Shown: positions 49,262 to 59,880 of the stretch, one piece after another | Position numbering within the stretch: the first letter of the stretch is position 1 | How the letters are laid out: every line of letters begins with the position of its first letter | Assembly (NCBI GenBank): GCA_032191485.1 | Contig: JAVDOI010000019.1 | Span: 10,757,784-10,821,783 of the forward strand | Length of the DNA stretch: 64,000 bases | Reading direction: 5' to 3' | Source of the DNA: Leptoclinus maculatus | Lineage: Eukaryota; Chordata; Actinopteri; Perciformes; Stichaeidae | Notes under the pieces: generated by a model | Seen by the model: only the letters and a program-made list of their open reading frames with translations | What the model was told of the DNA's origin: nothing | Databases searched by the model: none | Program-made: the position numbers and the translations under genes

Positions 49262-49549
49262 ATGGTGGAACAAACAAGACAGCCGAGTCGCGTCGTGTCC
49301 CTCCAGGCTGGACCTGGTGAGGTGGACACGGACACCCTGTTTGACGTGAACCTCAGGTACAGCACCGGCCCTTCACCTGCATTAGTCACAACAACAACAG
49401 CTTCAGGCAACAGACCATGTGGGATCCATAGTACCAGAAATAAACAATATATATAAAAAGGCTTTAGTTTGAGTCTTTGTTGTAGGGATGTGGTTTGTTT
49501 CTACATTTAATAAATATAAAAAAACACAAAATGTACACACTATACTGTA

Positions 49550-49592
<43 letters not shown>

Positions 49593-50202
49593 GATAAATG
49601 ACAGAGCTGCACGGGCCTTTGGGCGCCAGTTGGCTGTAATCGGAGATCAGCTGGACCGGGAGTGGACCGGCAGACTGCCAAACTGGCTGCCAACTCCTCT
49701 CCACATGCTGAGACCTGCTCAGGCACTGACAAGGACCATATATCGGTATGAAACAGGAAAAAAATAAAATCTACCTCTTCTTCTTTTTACACAACTGGCT
49801 GTTAAGACATTGTAACTTGTTGTCGTCCAGAGATATCCACAGTCAGTTATGGGGCTTCCAGGGCCTGTCTGCTGCGGTGAAGGCCTGGATAACGAGCACT
49901 GCACCTGGGCAGGGGATCCTCAGAGCGGACGCCTGGGGAGCCTGGGTAACACTCACACTTCATAGGAGTACAAAATGTCTTGTCGCACTCAGAATTCAGA
50001 CGCAAATATAATTAGCATGTATCGCTCTTTTTCTTTTTGTTGCTAAATTATCAAAAGAATAACTTGACTTTCTTTCATCTCACAGGTGTCCAGTTTGAAA
50101 CCAGTAACCTGCACTGGCTGGACCAGAGGAGCACTGGTGACTGTGGCACTGGTGGCTGCAGTGACCATTTTCGGTGCACTATGGGTGGAATGGAAAGCCT
50201 AA
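49262..50202 (+). CDS. bik: BIK-like BH3-only pro-apoptotic protein
   Basis: Four coding exons join in phase: 49262-49356, 49593-49745, 49831-49945, 50086-50202. They give 159 aa (human BIK is 160 aa). The BH3 motif is at about residues 36-56 (RAARAFGRQLAVIGDQLDRE), with the canonical L45-x3-G49-D50. A hydrophobic C-terminal segment at about 136-155 followed by EWKA is a tail anchor for the ER or mitochondrial outer membrane. BH3-only proteins bind and neutralise anti-apoptotic BCL2 proteins. The position between ttll1 and mcat is that of BIK in human. The start at 49,262 was chosen because it gives the family length, but the frame stays open upstream through candidate leader exons. AATAAA signals lie at 50,619 and 50,666. 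Confidence 0.9.
49554..49590. repeat. (TG)n microsatellite forming the end of bik intron 1
   Basis: About 18 TG repeats run directly into the acceptor (TGTGTAG|G) of bik exon 2 at 49,593, with no conventional pyrimidine tract between them. Confidence 0.95.
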
Positions 50203-50816
50203 AAAAGGGGCCATGAGCAGGTCTTTTAGGCCATTATATATTTGACCAAAATATGTTTGCAAATGAATGATAATTATTGCTAAATGTTTGCTTCTGCCGT
50301 TTACTTTGACTTTACTTTTTATACTATTTGAAACGTGTTTTGAATTTGACGCTATACGACCGTAAATAAGATTTAAAAAACAATAATACTGTTAGATTTG
50401 TCAGGGCATGTGGGAATTGTTTAAAAGGGTTTTCCAGTGTTGCCCCATGGGAGTTTACCAGCGTATTGTAGCAGTGACGTGTTGGTTCACAGATGTATTA
50501 AATGTCAAAAAGCATGTTTCCCATGACCGGACTGTTGCTGGCCTGCAGTCTTTTGTATCCAGATTAGTTTCTTACTGGTTTAAGAGGCCAACATTTTTAC
50601 AAATATGCAGCCTGGCTTAATAAAAAAAAAATGAAGGGAGCTGGACTTTGTTTCTTTTTCATGCAAATAAACTTCTAAATAACGACATTTTGTAGTTTAA
50701 TTAATAAAAAAACATTTAATTACATAATCATAATACAAGACCATAAGAAGCAACCACAGGAGCTTGCTGGTCATGTCCACACTAAAATGAGCACAGAGGC
50801 CCATTTTTCTGCTTTA
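50203..50816. other. Convergent 3' UTRs of bik (plus) and mcat (minus)
   Basis: No coding sequence. Plus-strand AATAAA hexamers occur at 50,619-50,624 and 50,666-50,671. Minus-strand ATTAAA hexamers (TTTAAT on plus) occur at 50,696-50,701 and 50,715-50,720. The two transcripts therefore probably end within tens of bases of each other. Confidence 0.6.
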
Positions 50817-52711
50817 TCAGTCTTCTTCATAAGCGGTGACTTCCACGTGAGCGTACGTTATGAAGGCCTTCCGGTTACACTTCTGAAGTGTGGCACCGAG
50901 CTGCTTCCCCGGGCCGACCTCGTAGGTGTGAGGGAACTTCCTCCCCTGCACCCTCTCGTAGATCTCGTGCAGAGTTTGCTCCCACTTCACGGGCGACACC
51001 AGCTGCTTCACCAGCTGCCGGCGCACGTGGCTCTCGTTCATGTAGCGTTTGCCGTCCACGTTGGAGTACACGTTGATCTCGGGGCGACGCACCTGAACGG
51101 GAGAGAAATCCACGAGTTAGGCGTGAAGCACTCGATCAGTCACGGTGGGCAACCTTTCCAAGAGCGGCGGCTAATGTGTGTGTCTTGTGGGCAGGATGTG
51201 GCTACCACTAGAAATAATAAAGGCAAAGGTTTCTATTAACTACATGTTTATTATTACATTTCCAAAGCCCAAAATGGAAGAAATAAGCAATTAACATAGA
51301 AATCATATTACCGTAACACATAACACCATGAACGGGCTGCTGTGGGTTTAAAATAAAAAGTTAGACTGACCTCCACCTGTCTGAGCACCTCTCTGAGGGG
51401 TTCAGTAGCCGACTGCATCAGCTCGGTGTGAAACGCCCCGCTCACCGGGAGAGGTTTGGTCCTCGCGAACTGGAGACGCTGTGAGTTCTGCTGCAGGAAA
51501 TCCAGAGCCTGAGAAGACAACACAGTAACGCTGAATGAGATTATTTCAGCATCAGTTGTGCTGAATGTTCTATCATATCATCTGTTCATGGCTGTATTTT
51601 GGATCAAAACTGCTCCATACCTTTTGGTGCCCTGCGATGACTCGGCCATCAGGGAACAGATAGTTGGCCACGGAGCACACCGGCTCCTCGACCCCCAGGC
51701 TACTGCAGTGCTCTTTAGCCTGCACACACGCATGTTTATACTGGGCCTGAGGTCTACCGATGACTGACAGCATCCCACTAGGAACCAGCTCCGATGCTCT
51801 CTGCATGGCCTCTGCACGAACCTTCACCGCATACAGAGCTAGAAGACACGGAGCGGGTAACATATGACACGTTAACTTTAAACCGAGCAAAATCTTTGTC
51901 ATGCACGAGTTAAGAAACACGTTTACCTTCTGCATAGTTCATGGCGCCAGAAAAAACCAGGGCAGCAAATTCTCCGACGCTGAAACCTGCAGCAGCCACA
52001 CACGTCTCAATGGCCTGTGGACATAAGTGTAAAGAGTCAGAGAGAAATCTAAATAAGATGCATTGTTATTAATAAATATTAAGTTCCTAACATCAGCTCC
52101 AACACATTACTACTAATACAAATATACTTTTTACTCCACCACATTAACTTGATAACTTTAATTACTAATTAGTTTGCAGATGTTATGGGCATTTCTGCAC
52201 AATGAGTACTTTTAGTACTCTTAAGTAGCCAATAACATGATGCAAATACATTGTGTTTTTTCACTTTAACAGACAGTTTTATACTGTAGTATAATTTATT
52301 TTTATCAGCCACCTTTGGGTTTTCGTGGTTGAGCCGCTCCACCGCAGCCAGTGAGGTGACGAACACCGCCGGCTGGCAGTGGACCGTCTTCATCAGCTCC
52401 TCCTCAGGTCCCTCCAGGCACAGAGACAGCAGGTCGTACCCGAGGATCTTCTGGGCTACCGAGAACATCTCCTTCACGTTCGGGTACTTCACGAGTCCTC
52501 GACCCATGCCCACGAACTGGCTTCCCTGGCCGGGGAAGAGGAGTACGGAGCAGCCGCTGGGGTCCTTCGCGGGTCTCCGCTCCTCGCTGTCAGGGAGAGG
52601 AGCGGAGGTCTCGGGCGGAGGGTGGTGAGCTCCGTCCTGGTTGGTGGACAGTCTCCTGCACAGAGAGACCAGCGACCTGACCGTCCATCTGGGGACCACT
52701 GATGACAACAT
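50817..52711 (-). CDS. mcat: Malonyl-CoA:acyl carrier protein transacylase, mitochondrial
   Basis: Five exons join in phase: 52711-52313, 52014-51927, 51838-51621, 51508-51371, 51092-50817. They give 372 aa (human 390). The enzyme moves malonyl groups from CoA to mitochondrial ACP, feeding mitochondrial fatty-acid synthesis. Residues 1 to about 25 (MLSSVVPRWTVRSLVSLCRR) form an Arg-rich, acid-poor targeting sequence. LFPGQGSQ at about 58-65 is the oxyanion-side motif. GFSVGE puts the nucleophile at Ser145 and GAFH puts the catalytic His at about 262. RVIAGHQ also matches the family. The frame is open upstream to 52,765, but the 52,711 ATG gives the expected presequence. A CRE, a YY1-like and an ETS site lie just upstream. 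Confidence 0.96.
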
Positions 52712-52900
52712 GGCGTCACCCGAGAATATTAATAAAGACCCATTATCTGTCTGGAAAACCTGCAATGAATGAACTTAAAACTAAAGATATCGTAGCTAAC
52801 GGTCAGCATGACACGGTCCTGGGAGCCGCCATGTTTATTGACGTCACCCGGGGGTTGAATTTATTTTCTTTCCGGTTCACGTTTCGGTCTTTTCCTGCTG
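52712..52900 (-). promoter_or_regulatory. mcat: mcat promoter with CRE, YY1-like and ETS motifs
   Basis: Upstream of the mcat ATG are a perfect CRE palindrome TGACGTCA (52,839-52,846), a YY1-like GCCGCCATG (about 52,827-52,835) and an ETS-like TTTCCGG (52,869-52,875). This set is common at promoters of nuclear genes for mitochondrial proteins. The transcription start is inferred to lie near 52,750-52,870. Confidence 0.5.
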
Positions 52901-53280
52901 CAGCGCCTCCTACAGGTCACACTATGTCACATGACTTTATTGACATTGTACAAAATAAAATGTATTTACCATTCTTTAAATAAATAACTTGATAAAACAT
53001 GTAAATCAATTCATGATAACTCATTTTATTGTTATGAGCCCTAATATTATTACTTAATTGGCCCACCAGGGAAGGACATTTGTCTTTTTTTTCTAATTAG
53101 TTGCCCTGCTGTATTAGTTAAGACACAGTAGAAACTAGAACTTTGCCAGATTTATTACTTACAAACATAACTTCCTGTGAGTTCAGTTATCAGGATACAA
53201 TAGGGAGAAATTTGTGGGAGAGATGTTGTGGTAATTCAAATGTGTTGCCCACAGAAATGACCAATATCACAAAATTATGT

Positions 53281-53286
53281 TTTATT
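53281..53286 (-). terminator. def6: Candidate poly(A) signal of def6
   Basis: TTTATT on plus is AATAAA in the transcript, about 232 nt after the def6 stop codon. It is the first canonical hexamer downstream of the stop that I noticed. Confidence 0.45.
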
Positions 53287-53517
53287 ATTCACCAATAAAA
53301 TGTATTGTACAGAACTGTAAATGTCAGTTGATCTTAGTCAAATATGTTCTCTTTAAATCATGCATCACATTGTGCTTGTCGTCATTGGTCTCCCTCTTAG
53401 TGTGCATTTCAAAATATAAATATAATACAACATTTCTATATTGTAAATAGCTTTTCTCCTTCTCCTTTCCACTCTCAGCCTTAAACAAATGATGAATTAG
53501 ATTTGAAACTTTTCAGA

Positions 53518-55451
53518 TCACATTTGTCCGTTGGGTTTTCTCTGCGATTCGTCTGATCCATCTGACAGGTTTGCGGCCTCCATCTGCCCCTCCAGCGTCT
53601 TGCCGTCTTCTGGTGTCTGGCTGTTCTGATCCGCTCTTATCTTGAATTTGGAGATGAACTCGTTACTGGCCAGCGCTCCTTCCTTTTTGGGACACATGTT
53701 TTTTGATAATAGGCGATGTTCCAAACGTTCTGCAAAAAAAAACCCAATAACAACAAAGTTTGATCTTTGTGATGAAACATTTGACTTTGAGGTCAGGATC
53801 GCAAAAGTAGTCATTTTAGGAGTTATTTGTTATTTTGTTAGCTTAATATCTAAAAAACATGTTTTCAATCAAATTGAGTAGAAAGTTAGACCATAGTTCA
53901 GGGAACAAATGCTTAGATTTTGATGCAGATCCAGATTATTGTTGAAACTAAAATCACAAAAAAAAATGATTTTGATCAGACTAAGAGCATACTGCACCTC
54001 CAGGACCGATGGGTTTCATCAGGCGGTTCATCTGGACGTTCCAGTGTCGTACGTGTTGACTGGCATACCTCAGCTTCTCTTGTAACTCCTGAAATAAGAA
54101 AATCGAACAAGTGGTTTCGAATGAGCTGTTTAAAGGATTAAACATGCTGCAAACTGAGCCAATCCAAACACACTGTCTATATCTTACCTCCAGGTGCTGG
54201 TGGCTCCTCTGGCGAGAAGCCTGCAGATCCTGGAGCTCCTGAGAGGCCGAGTGAAGAGCTGAGGGGGTGTGATCGACTGGACTGTCATCTGAGGCCTCCA
54301 GTATGGGGCTGAGGCACTGCAAGGCCCTCTGCTGCTCCTGGAGCAGCTGGAACTGCTTCTTCTTCGCTTCTTCCGCCTGCAGCAACCTGGAGAGGAGAAG
54401 TTCGGTTTGGTTTAGAATAGGTTTTCAAACTGTGTGGCGCTGGTCCTCAGAGGGAGAGACGTGGCCCACTCAAATTTAATGGGCAGCAGTTGCATTAGCA
54501 ACTGTGACACACAGGCAATTGAGGTGTCCAATTGCTGCAATTTGCGTAAAAATCATGCTCTTTCTCTGAATCATAACTCTATCACATCTGAACACATAGA
54601 CATGATACACATATTTTATTGTATGTTTAGTGTGATTTCTATTTGATGAAATCACTATCTGTATGTATGTATGTCGTGAATAAATGTCCATAAATGTGTT
54701 TAGAAATCATAGGGAAAACGTTGCTTCTAATAACTTCAGAACTTGCCTGAGAATTGTCATGTTTTTAAGGTTTCTTCAGTATCAAAGTAATCCAGTAATA
54801 TTTATGTATACACTCATGGGCACATTGCAAAAAGAGACCACTAAGAGGTAATTCTGAATACTTTTAATAGTGCCAATTTGCCAAAATGTAAACAAATACA
54901 GGCAGAGTTTTGACCCATTACTAACTAACTCCTTGGCAACATTATACTTCCTGTTTGCAATACCCAAAGCATTATGGGTAAGTAGTCCCAAAACTTAGAG
55001 AATGAATATCCCCAAGATAGAAAACAGACAAATTAGAGGGGTTTTAAAATTCATTGACTCTTTCATGTTGCACTATGAATATTGTTTCGACATTACTAAG
55101 CTCCATAATGTCCCATCAACATAGTGCTTATGTGACACTCTCCTACAATTCCTACAGATATTTGTGTTGAAAATCTGTGGATACATAGACAAAAAAGTCA
55201 GCAATATGAAATCTGAGTGAAGGTGTCAAACATGTGATTTGGAGTTTCAATGGGAATATTGTGGGTGTGTTTGTTTATTACCTCTCCAGCTCCAGTCCGG
55301 CCCTCTCCTCCTCCAGCCGAGCCTGGATCTCCATGTTGAGAGCAGCCTCCAGTTTCCGCTGCGTCAGCTCCAACTCCTGGATCCTCTTTTTCTGTTGCTC
55401 AGCCTCCTTTTCCTTCTCCTGCATCTCTGCCTGCATGCTGTCTCTCAACTA

Positions 55452-55538
<87 letters not shown>

Positions 55539-58500
55539 TAAATACACACCAATTGGGTGGAAATAACTGACCTATTCCTGAATCACCTTTTCCAGGAATG
55601 TCATTACCGTTTCTCCACCACTAGAAATCACTGAAGGTTAAGCCTGACTTTTAGTGCTGTTTTCAGGACTCTGAATCCCATTCGGCAAATTGTAAATAAG
55701 CCATTGTCATCTAAAAAAACCTTTCTCTTACCGTCTCGGCCTCTTTCAGCTGTCTCTCCAGCTCCATCTGCACCTCCCTCTGTTTCCTCCTCTCTTTTTC
55801 CTCGGCCTCCCTTCGACTGGTTTCTAATTCGCGTGCATGCTGCAAGACGGATACAGTTTAAAGGTTAAAACTGAGCTATGATCAATCGTCCCTCGACTGA
55901 TTCCTTCCGCATCTTACCTGTATGATGCTTTCTATCTCTGAATCCTGTCTGTCTTTCTCCTTCTCCGTCTTCTCCATCTCCTGCATGTTGGAGTCGTCCG
56001 ATTGGCTGTTCCGGCTGCTGCAGCTGCTCCGGGAGCTCCGGCTGCGCTCCCGGTGGCTGTGATCCCGCTGGACGCGTCTCTTCAGTTTGAGTTCGTGGTG
56101 AAGGGAGGACTTGCCCTCGCTCTGGAGACGTAGGGCTGTCTGAATAGCTGGAGAGGTAGCAAAAAGACACACTGTAGGTACTGTAGATACTGTTAATAGT
56201 GTTTTATTTATTTTGATTAATGACTGTTTCTTTGTGGTTCAATAGCTTATCTCCACCACAAATCCCTAAAATAAACTATGGCCAATAAAGTAGGTTTTGC
56301 CAGTGACTAATCCAGGTGTAAGATGATGAGTCAAATCAAATATTGATTCATCAAATATCAAATATAGAACAGACATTTACTTAAAATAACAGTTTGGTAT
56401 TTTGTGAAATACACTTATTTGCTTTTTTGCAGTTAGATGACAAGATCGATACCACTCTCAATCTGTGCGGTAAATATGAAGCTCGCAGTCAATTAGCTTA
56501 GCATAGCATAAAGACTGGAAATGGGGGGGAAACAGCTGGCCCAACAGTAACAAAATCCACCTACCAGCAACATAAAAGCTTACAAATTAACAAATGATAT
56601 CTTGTTTGTTCAATCTTTACAAAAACAGAAGCATTAACTGACAATTTGTGGTTTTACAGGCGGTTATTTGGTAACTTCATGGAGAATCTATTGTTTGACT
56701 GGAAACCTAACAATAATGGCAAGACTGGACAGGGTCAGGCTAGCTGGTTCACCCTGTTTCAAGTCTTTGTGCTAAGCTAAGCTAGCTGCTGCAGTTGCTT
56801 CATAACTATCTTCTCATCTGACATCCCAAAATGTAAAACTACTCCTTTACAATGTCTCACCTGAAACCAGTGAATTAAACTAGAATGCACCGGTGACCAC
56901 CCACACGATAAATCACTGCAGTCAAAATGTAGTTTCTGACTCCGTATGCTTATTCTTATACACACCAACACACCTTGAGTCCACTCCACCTTCTGCCTCT
57001 GGTCAGACGCGCTCATCTCAAAGGTCTTATGGTGAGTTTTCACACAGAACATACAGCGCTTCCCCTCCCTGTCGACAATAGGCTGGAACAGAAAGAGGAG
57101 ACTCAGAAAAGTATCAAAATACAAGGATTAACACATCCAAAGCACAGCATTTGCCTGGACACCATATAATTAAACATGCAGTGTTTGCATTTCCTCACCC
57201 ACCTCTATGATACAGCTCTTATTCAGCTGGATCTCCCCTTTCTTGTCTTTCAAGGCCTCGCTGACGTAGTAAGCAATGGAGGAGGGCTTCAGCACAAACC
57301 AACGCTCAGTCCAGTTCCTGCGTACATGCCCCTTTTTCCACATATAACCCTGGAAACAAGGGACATCATTTAAGAAGAGTGACGAAGAAGACGACAAACA
57401 GAGACAGGAAGATACAGAGAACACTCTCTACCCTCTTGAGGACGTTGTGATACATCTCCAGAAAGACCTCATCCAAAGCCAGACTGAAGGTCTCGGCACT
57501 GGTGACCCTCAGCAGCCGGCCTGCACCCATGTGCTCCAGGAAGGTCCATACAGACATGTCGCCTTCCCACACTGTGGCATCCTGGGATATGAAGTCCTCT
57601 AATGGCTTCCCGTCCCACTCCTGGCTCATCGCTGTGGAGATTTTCTTGAGGAGATACTCCACCTAAAAGCAAATATTGCGAGCGTTTTGCAAAAGAGACC
57701 ACAAATAATAAATATTGACAGTATCAATAACATATTTTATCAGTGTATTTCTGTGACGTAACCCTTTACAGAGGAAAGCTACTGTGCTGATAGCACAAAA
57801 GACTTTTATTTGTGTCTCTGTCGACAGGAAACCAAAAGCATTATGAAGGAAGTGGCGGAAGGAAGAGACTCATTAACTTACTTGCACTTGCTTTTTTTCC
57901 GCTGTAAAAAAAAAGGCGAAACACTCTGACTTTGCTGGGACACGAGCTGGGTTTATATGGAGAATTATATGTCTTTCTAGCAATTAGGAGATTAGTGCCT
58001 CATGTGACTGCCTGAAAACCCGTTGTGTTTCCTTGTTTCCCTGTGTGGTTATTTACTCTATTGATCTTTATCTGCCGAGTGAATGTTAAGGAAGGAATTT
58101 CTGCACTTTTTAATGTATTTTGTATCAGAATGTGCCCCTTTTCTTTGGTTGCTTGATGTTAAAAGGTTTACATTTTATACTCTGAAGTGTAAAAACTCAA
58201 TCAAATAAAATTAACATGAACTTGAGTCTCAATCGATTCCCTGAAATCAAGTCGCTCCCGACGTTGAGTCCTTCGTCAAATTCCTGTTTCACACCAAAAT
58301 CAACATGTTTTACCTCCTCCGGTATCATCACCAGCGGGTAGTGGTCCTCAGACAGGAGGTTGAATAAACAGAAGAGCTTGAAACAGTCTCTTTGCGATAG
58401 CAGCGCCCCCTGTGGTAACGCCTTGAAGTTCTTCTTCATGGTCATCATCCAGCACAGGTCATCAAAGTTCTCCTTTTCAAACATCCCCTCTTTGACCTGA

Positions 58501-59694
58501 AATGAAAGAGTCTTAATGACTGAAACGTAATAAACCTGGATTCAAACTTCATCTGATGGAAACGGTTTTAACAACAGACAGAATAGGTATTACATATAAC
58601 TCAGCCAATGAGATTATTTCTTTCTCCTAACCCCAATATAACATCAATATAATAATAAATTAGTACTTTCCAATGCTTTGTTTTTACAGAACATAGAAAA
58701 AACTAATTGTTTAACATATTAAAAATAAATATAAACATTTAATTAATAATTATTTAATTGCTGGAGGCGATGTCACAGCCCCAGTACCTTATCCAGTATG
58801 TATTTGTTGAGGTAGGGCATGTAGCCATGATTAGACACCGGTCCATCATCATCATCCTGGAAGTGCTCCTCCAGAGCCACGGGGTCGTGTGGGATGTTCA
58901 GCACCGTGTACAGGTTGTGAGAAAGCACCTGAAGAACAGACATACAGATGCACATAAGCACATAGCATTGAGGTTCTCGTCTGTGCACGTCCGTATTTCT
59001 TCATACACACATAATCCACAGACAGCTGGTCCTTAGCATGTCAGGACAGCTTTCTGCTATTTCCCTGGATTCTTCTCTCCTATGGGGGGGCTCAGTCAGG
59101 CATGTAGGAACTGGACGGAGAGCAACATGACATACAGAAAAACAACACTCACTGAGGGAGGAAATAGCTAAAATAAGATCTGTACTTGTTGTTCTGTCTT
59201 GCCTTTTATTTGAAACACTGATAGTGAGGGTATTATCTCACTACTGCGTGTTTCTGGTCCACAGAGAGAGGTTGGACTTTGAGCTTGAAGCTTCAGCTGG
59301 GCCGCCAGTATGAGCAGGCCTGTGCTATAAAGAGTAAAGCTTTATCAAATATTTGGACTTGTGTGTGAGCTTGTAGTGCGTTTGTGTGTTTAGAGTTAAA
59401 GTTGATTCCCAAGTTAGTATTTCACAACATATACGACAGACTACCATAGAGACTGATGACTTTTTGATTTGTCTTCAGCCACAATAAAAAAGGGATTTAA
59501 GTGAAAAGTAGCACAGTTAAAGTCTGTTTCTGTGTCCAGCGGACGCCCCTCGCTCTCAGTTTCCTGATCTTAAAATGACCACATACAGTCCTGCTTACCT
59601 TCAACTGCGATTTGGACACTTTCCCGCACTTCTCGACGTCCAGAGATGTGAAAGCGTACCAGACGGATTTGAGGAGCTCGGATTTTAAGTCCAT
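53518..59694 (-). CDS. def6: DEF6/SWAP-70 family guanine nucleotide exchange factor, DEF6 type
   Basis: Twelve exons join in phase: 59694-59599, 58928-58788, 58496-58314, 57662-57432, 57349-57203, 57082-56974, 56147-55918, 55839-55732, 55448-55282, 54386-54188, 54088-53998, 53729-53518. They give 637 aa (human DEF6 is 631 aa). The N-terminal EF-hand-like region starts MDLKSELLKSVWYAFTSLDV. The PH domain spans about 218-310 (GYMWKKGHVRRNWTERWFVL to FEMSASDQRQKVEWTQAIQ) and binds phosphoinositides. A long Glu/Arg/Gln-rich coiled coil covers about 310-540. HWNVQMNRLMKPIGPG near 555 matches the human DEF6 motif HWNVQMNRLMHPIEPG rather than SWAP70. Known members activate Rac/Cdc42 and shape actin in lymphocytes. 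Exon 7 carries a Ser/Arg-rich insert (SHRERSRSSRSSCSSRNSQS) absent from human DEF6 as I recall it. The paralogue letter (a/b/c) is not decided. Confidence 0.93.
55454..55533. repeat. (CA)40 microsatellite at the 3' splice site of def6 exon 9
   Basis: An 80-bp CA run, (TG)n in the transcript, ends 5 nt before the exon-9 acceptor (TCCTAG|TTGAGAG at 55,448). Confidence 0.95.
56385..56790 (+). mobile_element. Teleost interspersed repeat in def6 intron 6
   Basis: The copy begins near AACAGTTTGGTATTTTGTGA, includes GACAAGATCGATACCACTCT, AAATATGAAGCTCGCAGTCA and TTAGCTTAGCATAGCATAAA, and ends near GTGCTAAGCTAAGCTAGCTG. The same phrases recur, diverged, at 61,610-61,708 and 62,194-62,330. I recognise it as a high-copy fish repeat of uncertain class. 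Confidence 0.65.
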
Positions 59695-59880
59695 GTTGGA
59701 GACCTCGCTGTGCGCAAAAACAAGTACATTTCCAAGCGCAGCGCGGCGGCTTTTACGCAGCGACGGGCGAAGCGAGTGGTGGTGAGAATTGCCAAATAAA
59801 ATGTGGGGCAGAGTACAGGCTGCTGTGCAAACTGCGGAGTCAGATGTAGGACAGACTTAAAGAGGCGGAGAGTAGAGCTA
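59695..59880 (-). promoter_or_regulatory. def6: def6 5' UTR and promoter region
   Basis: The sequence just upstream of the def6 ATG is rich in CpG (GCAGCGCGGCGGCTTTTACG and neighbours), in contrast to the AT-rich flank beyond 59,890. No specific factor site is claimed. Confidence 0.4.

Noticed and set aside
52712..52765. Upstream start for mcat adding 18 residues
   Set aside because: The extension (MQVFQTDNGSLLIFSGDA) does not resemble a mitochondrial presequence and reaches into the promoter. The 52,711 ATG gives the expected Arg-rich N-terminus.
55239..55541. Plus-strand frame over def6 exon 9 and the CA repeat
   Set aside because: It is the antisense of a real def6 exon joined to a dinucleotide repeat, so the reading is spurious.
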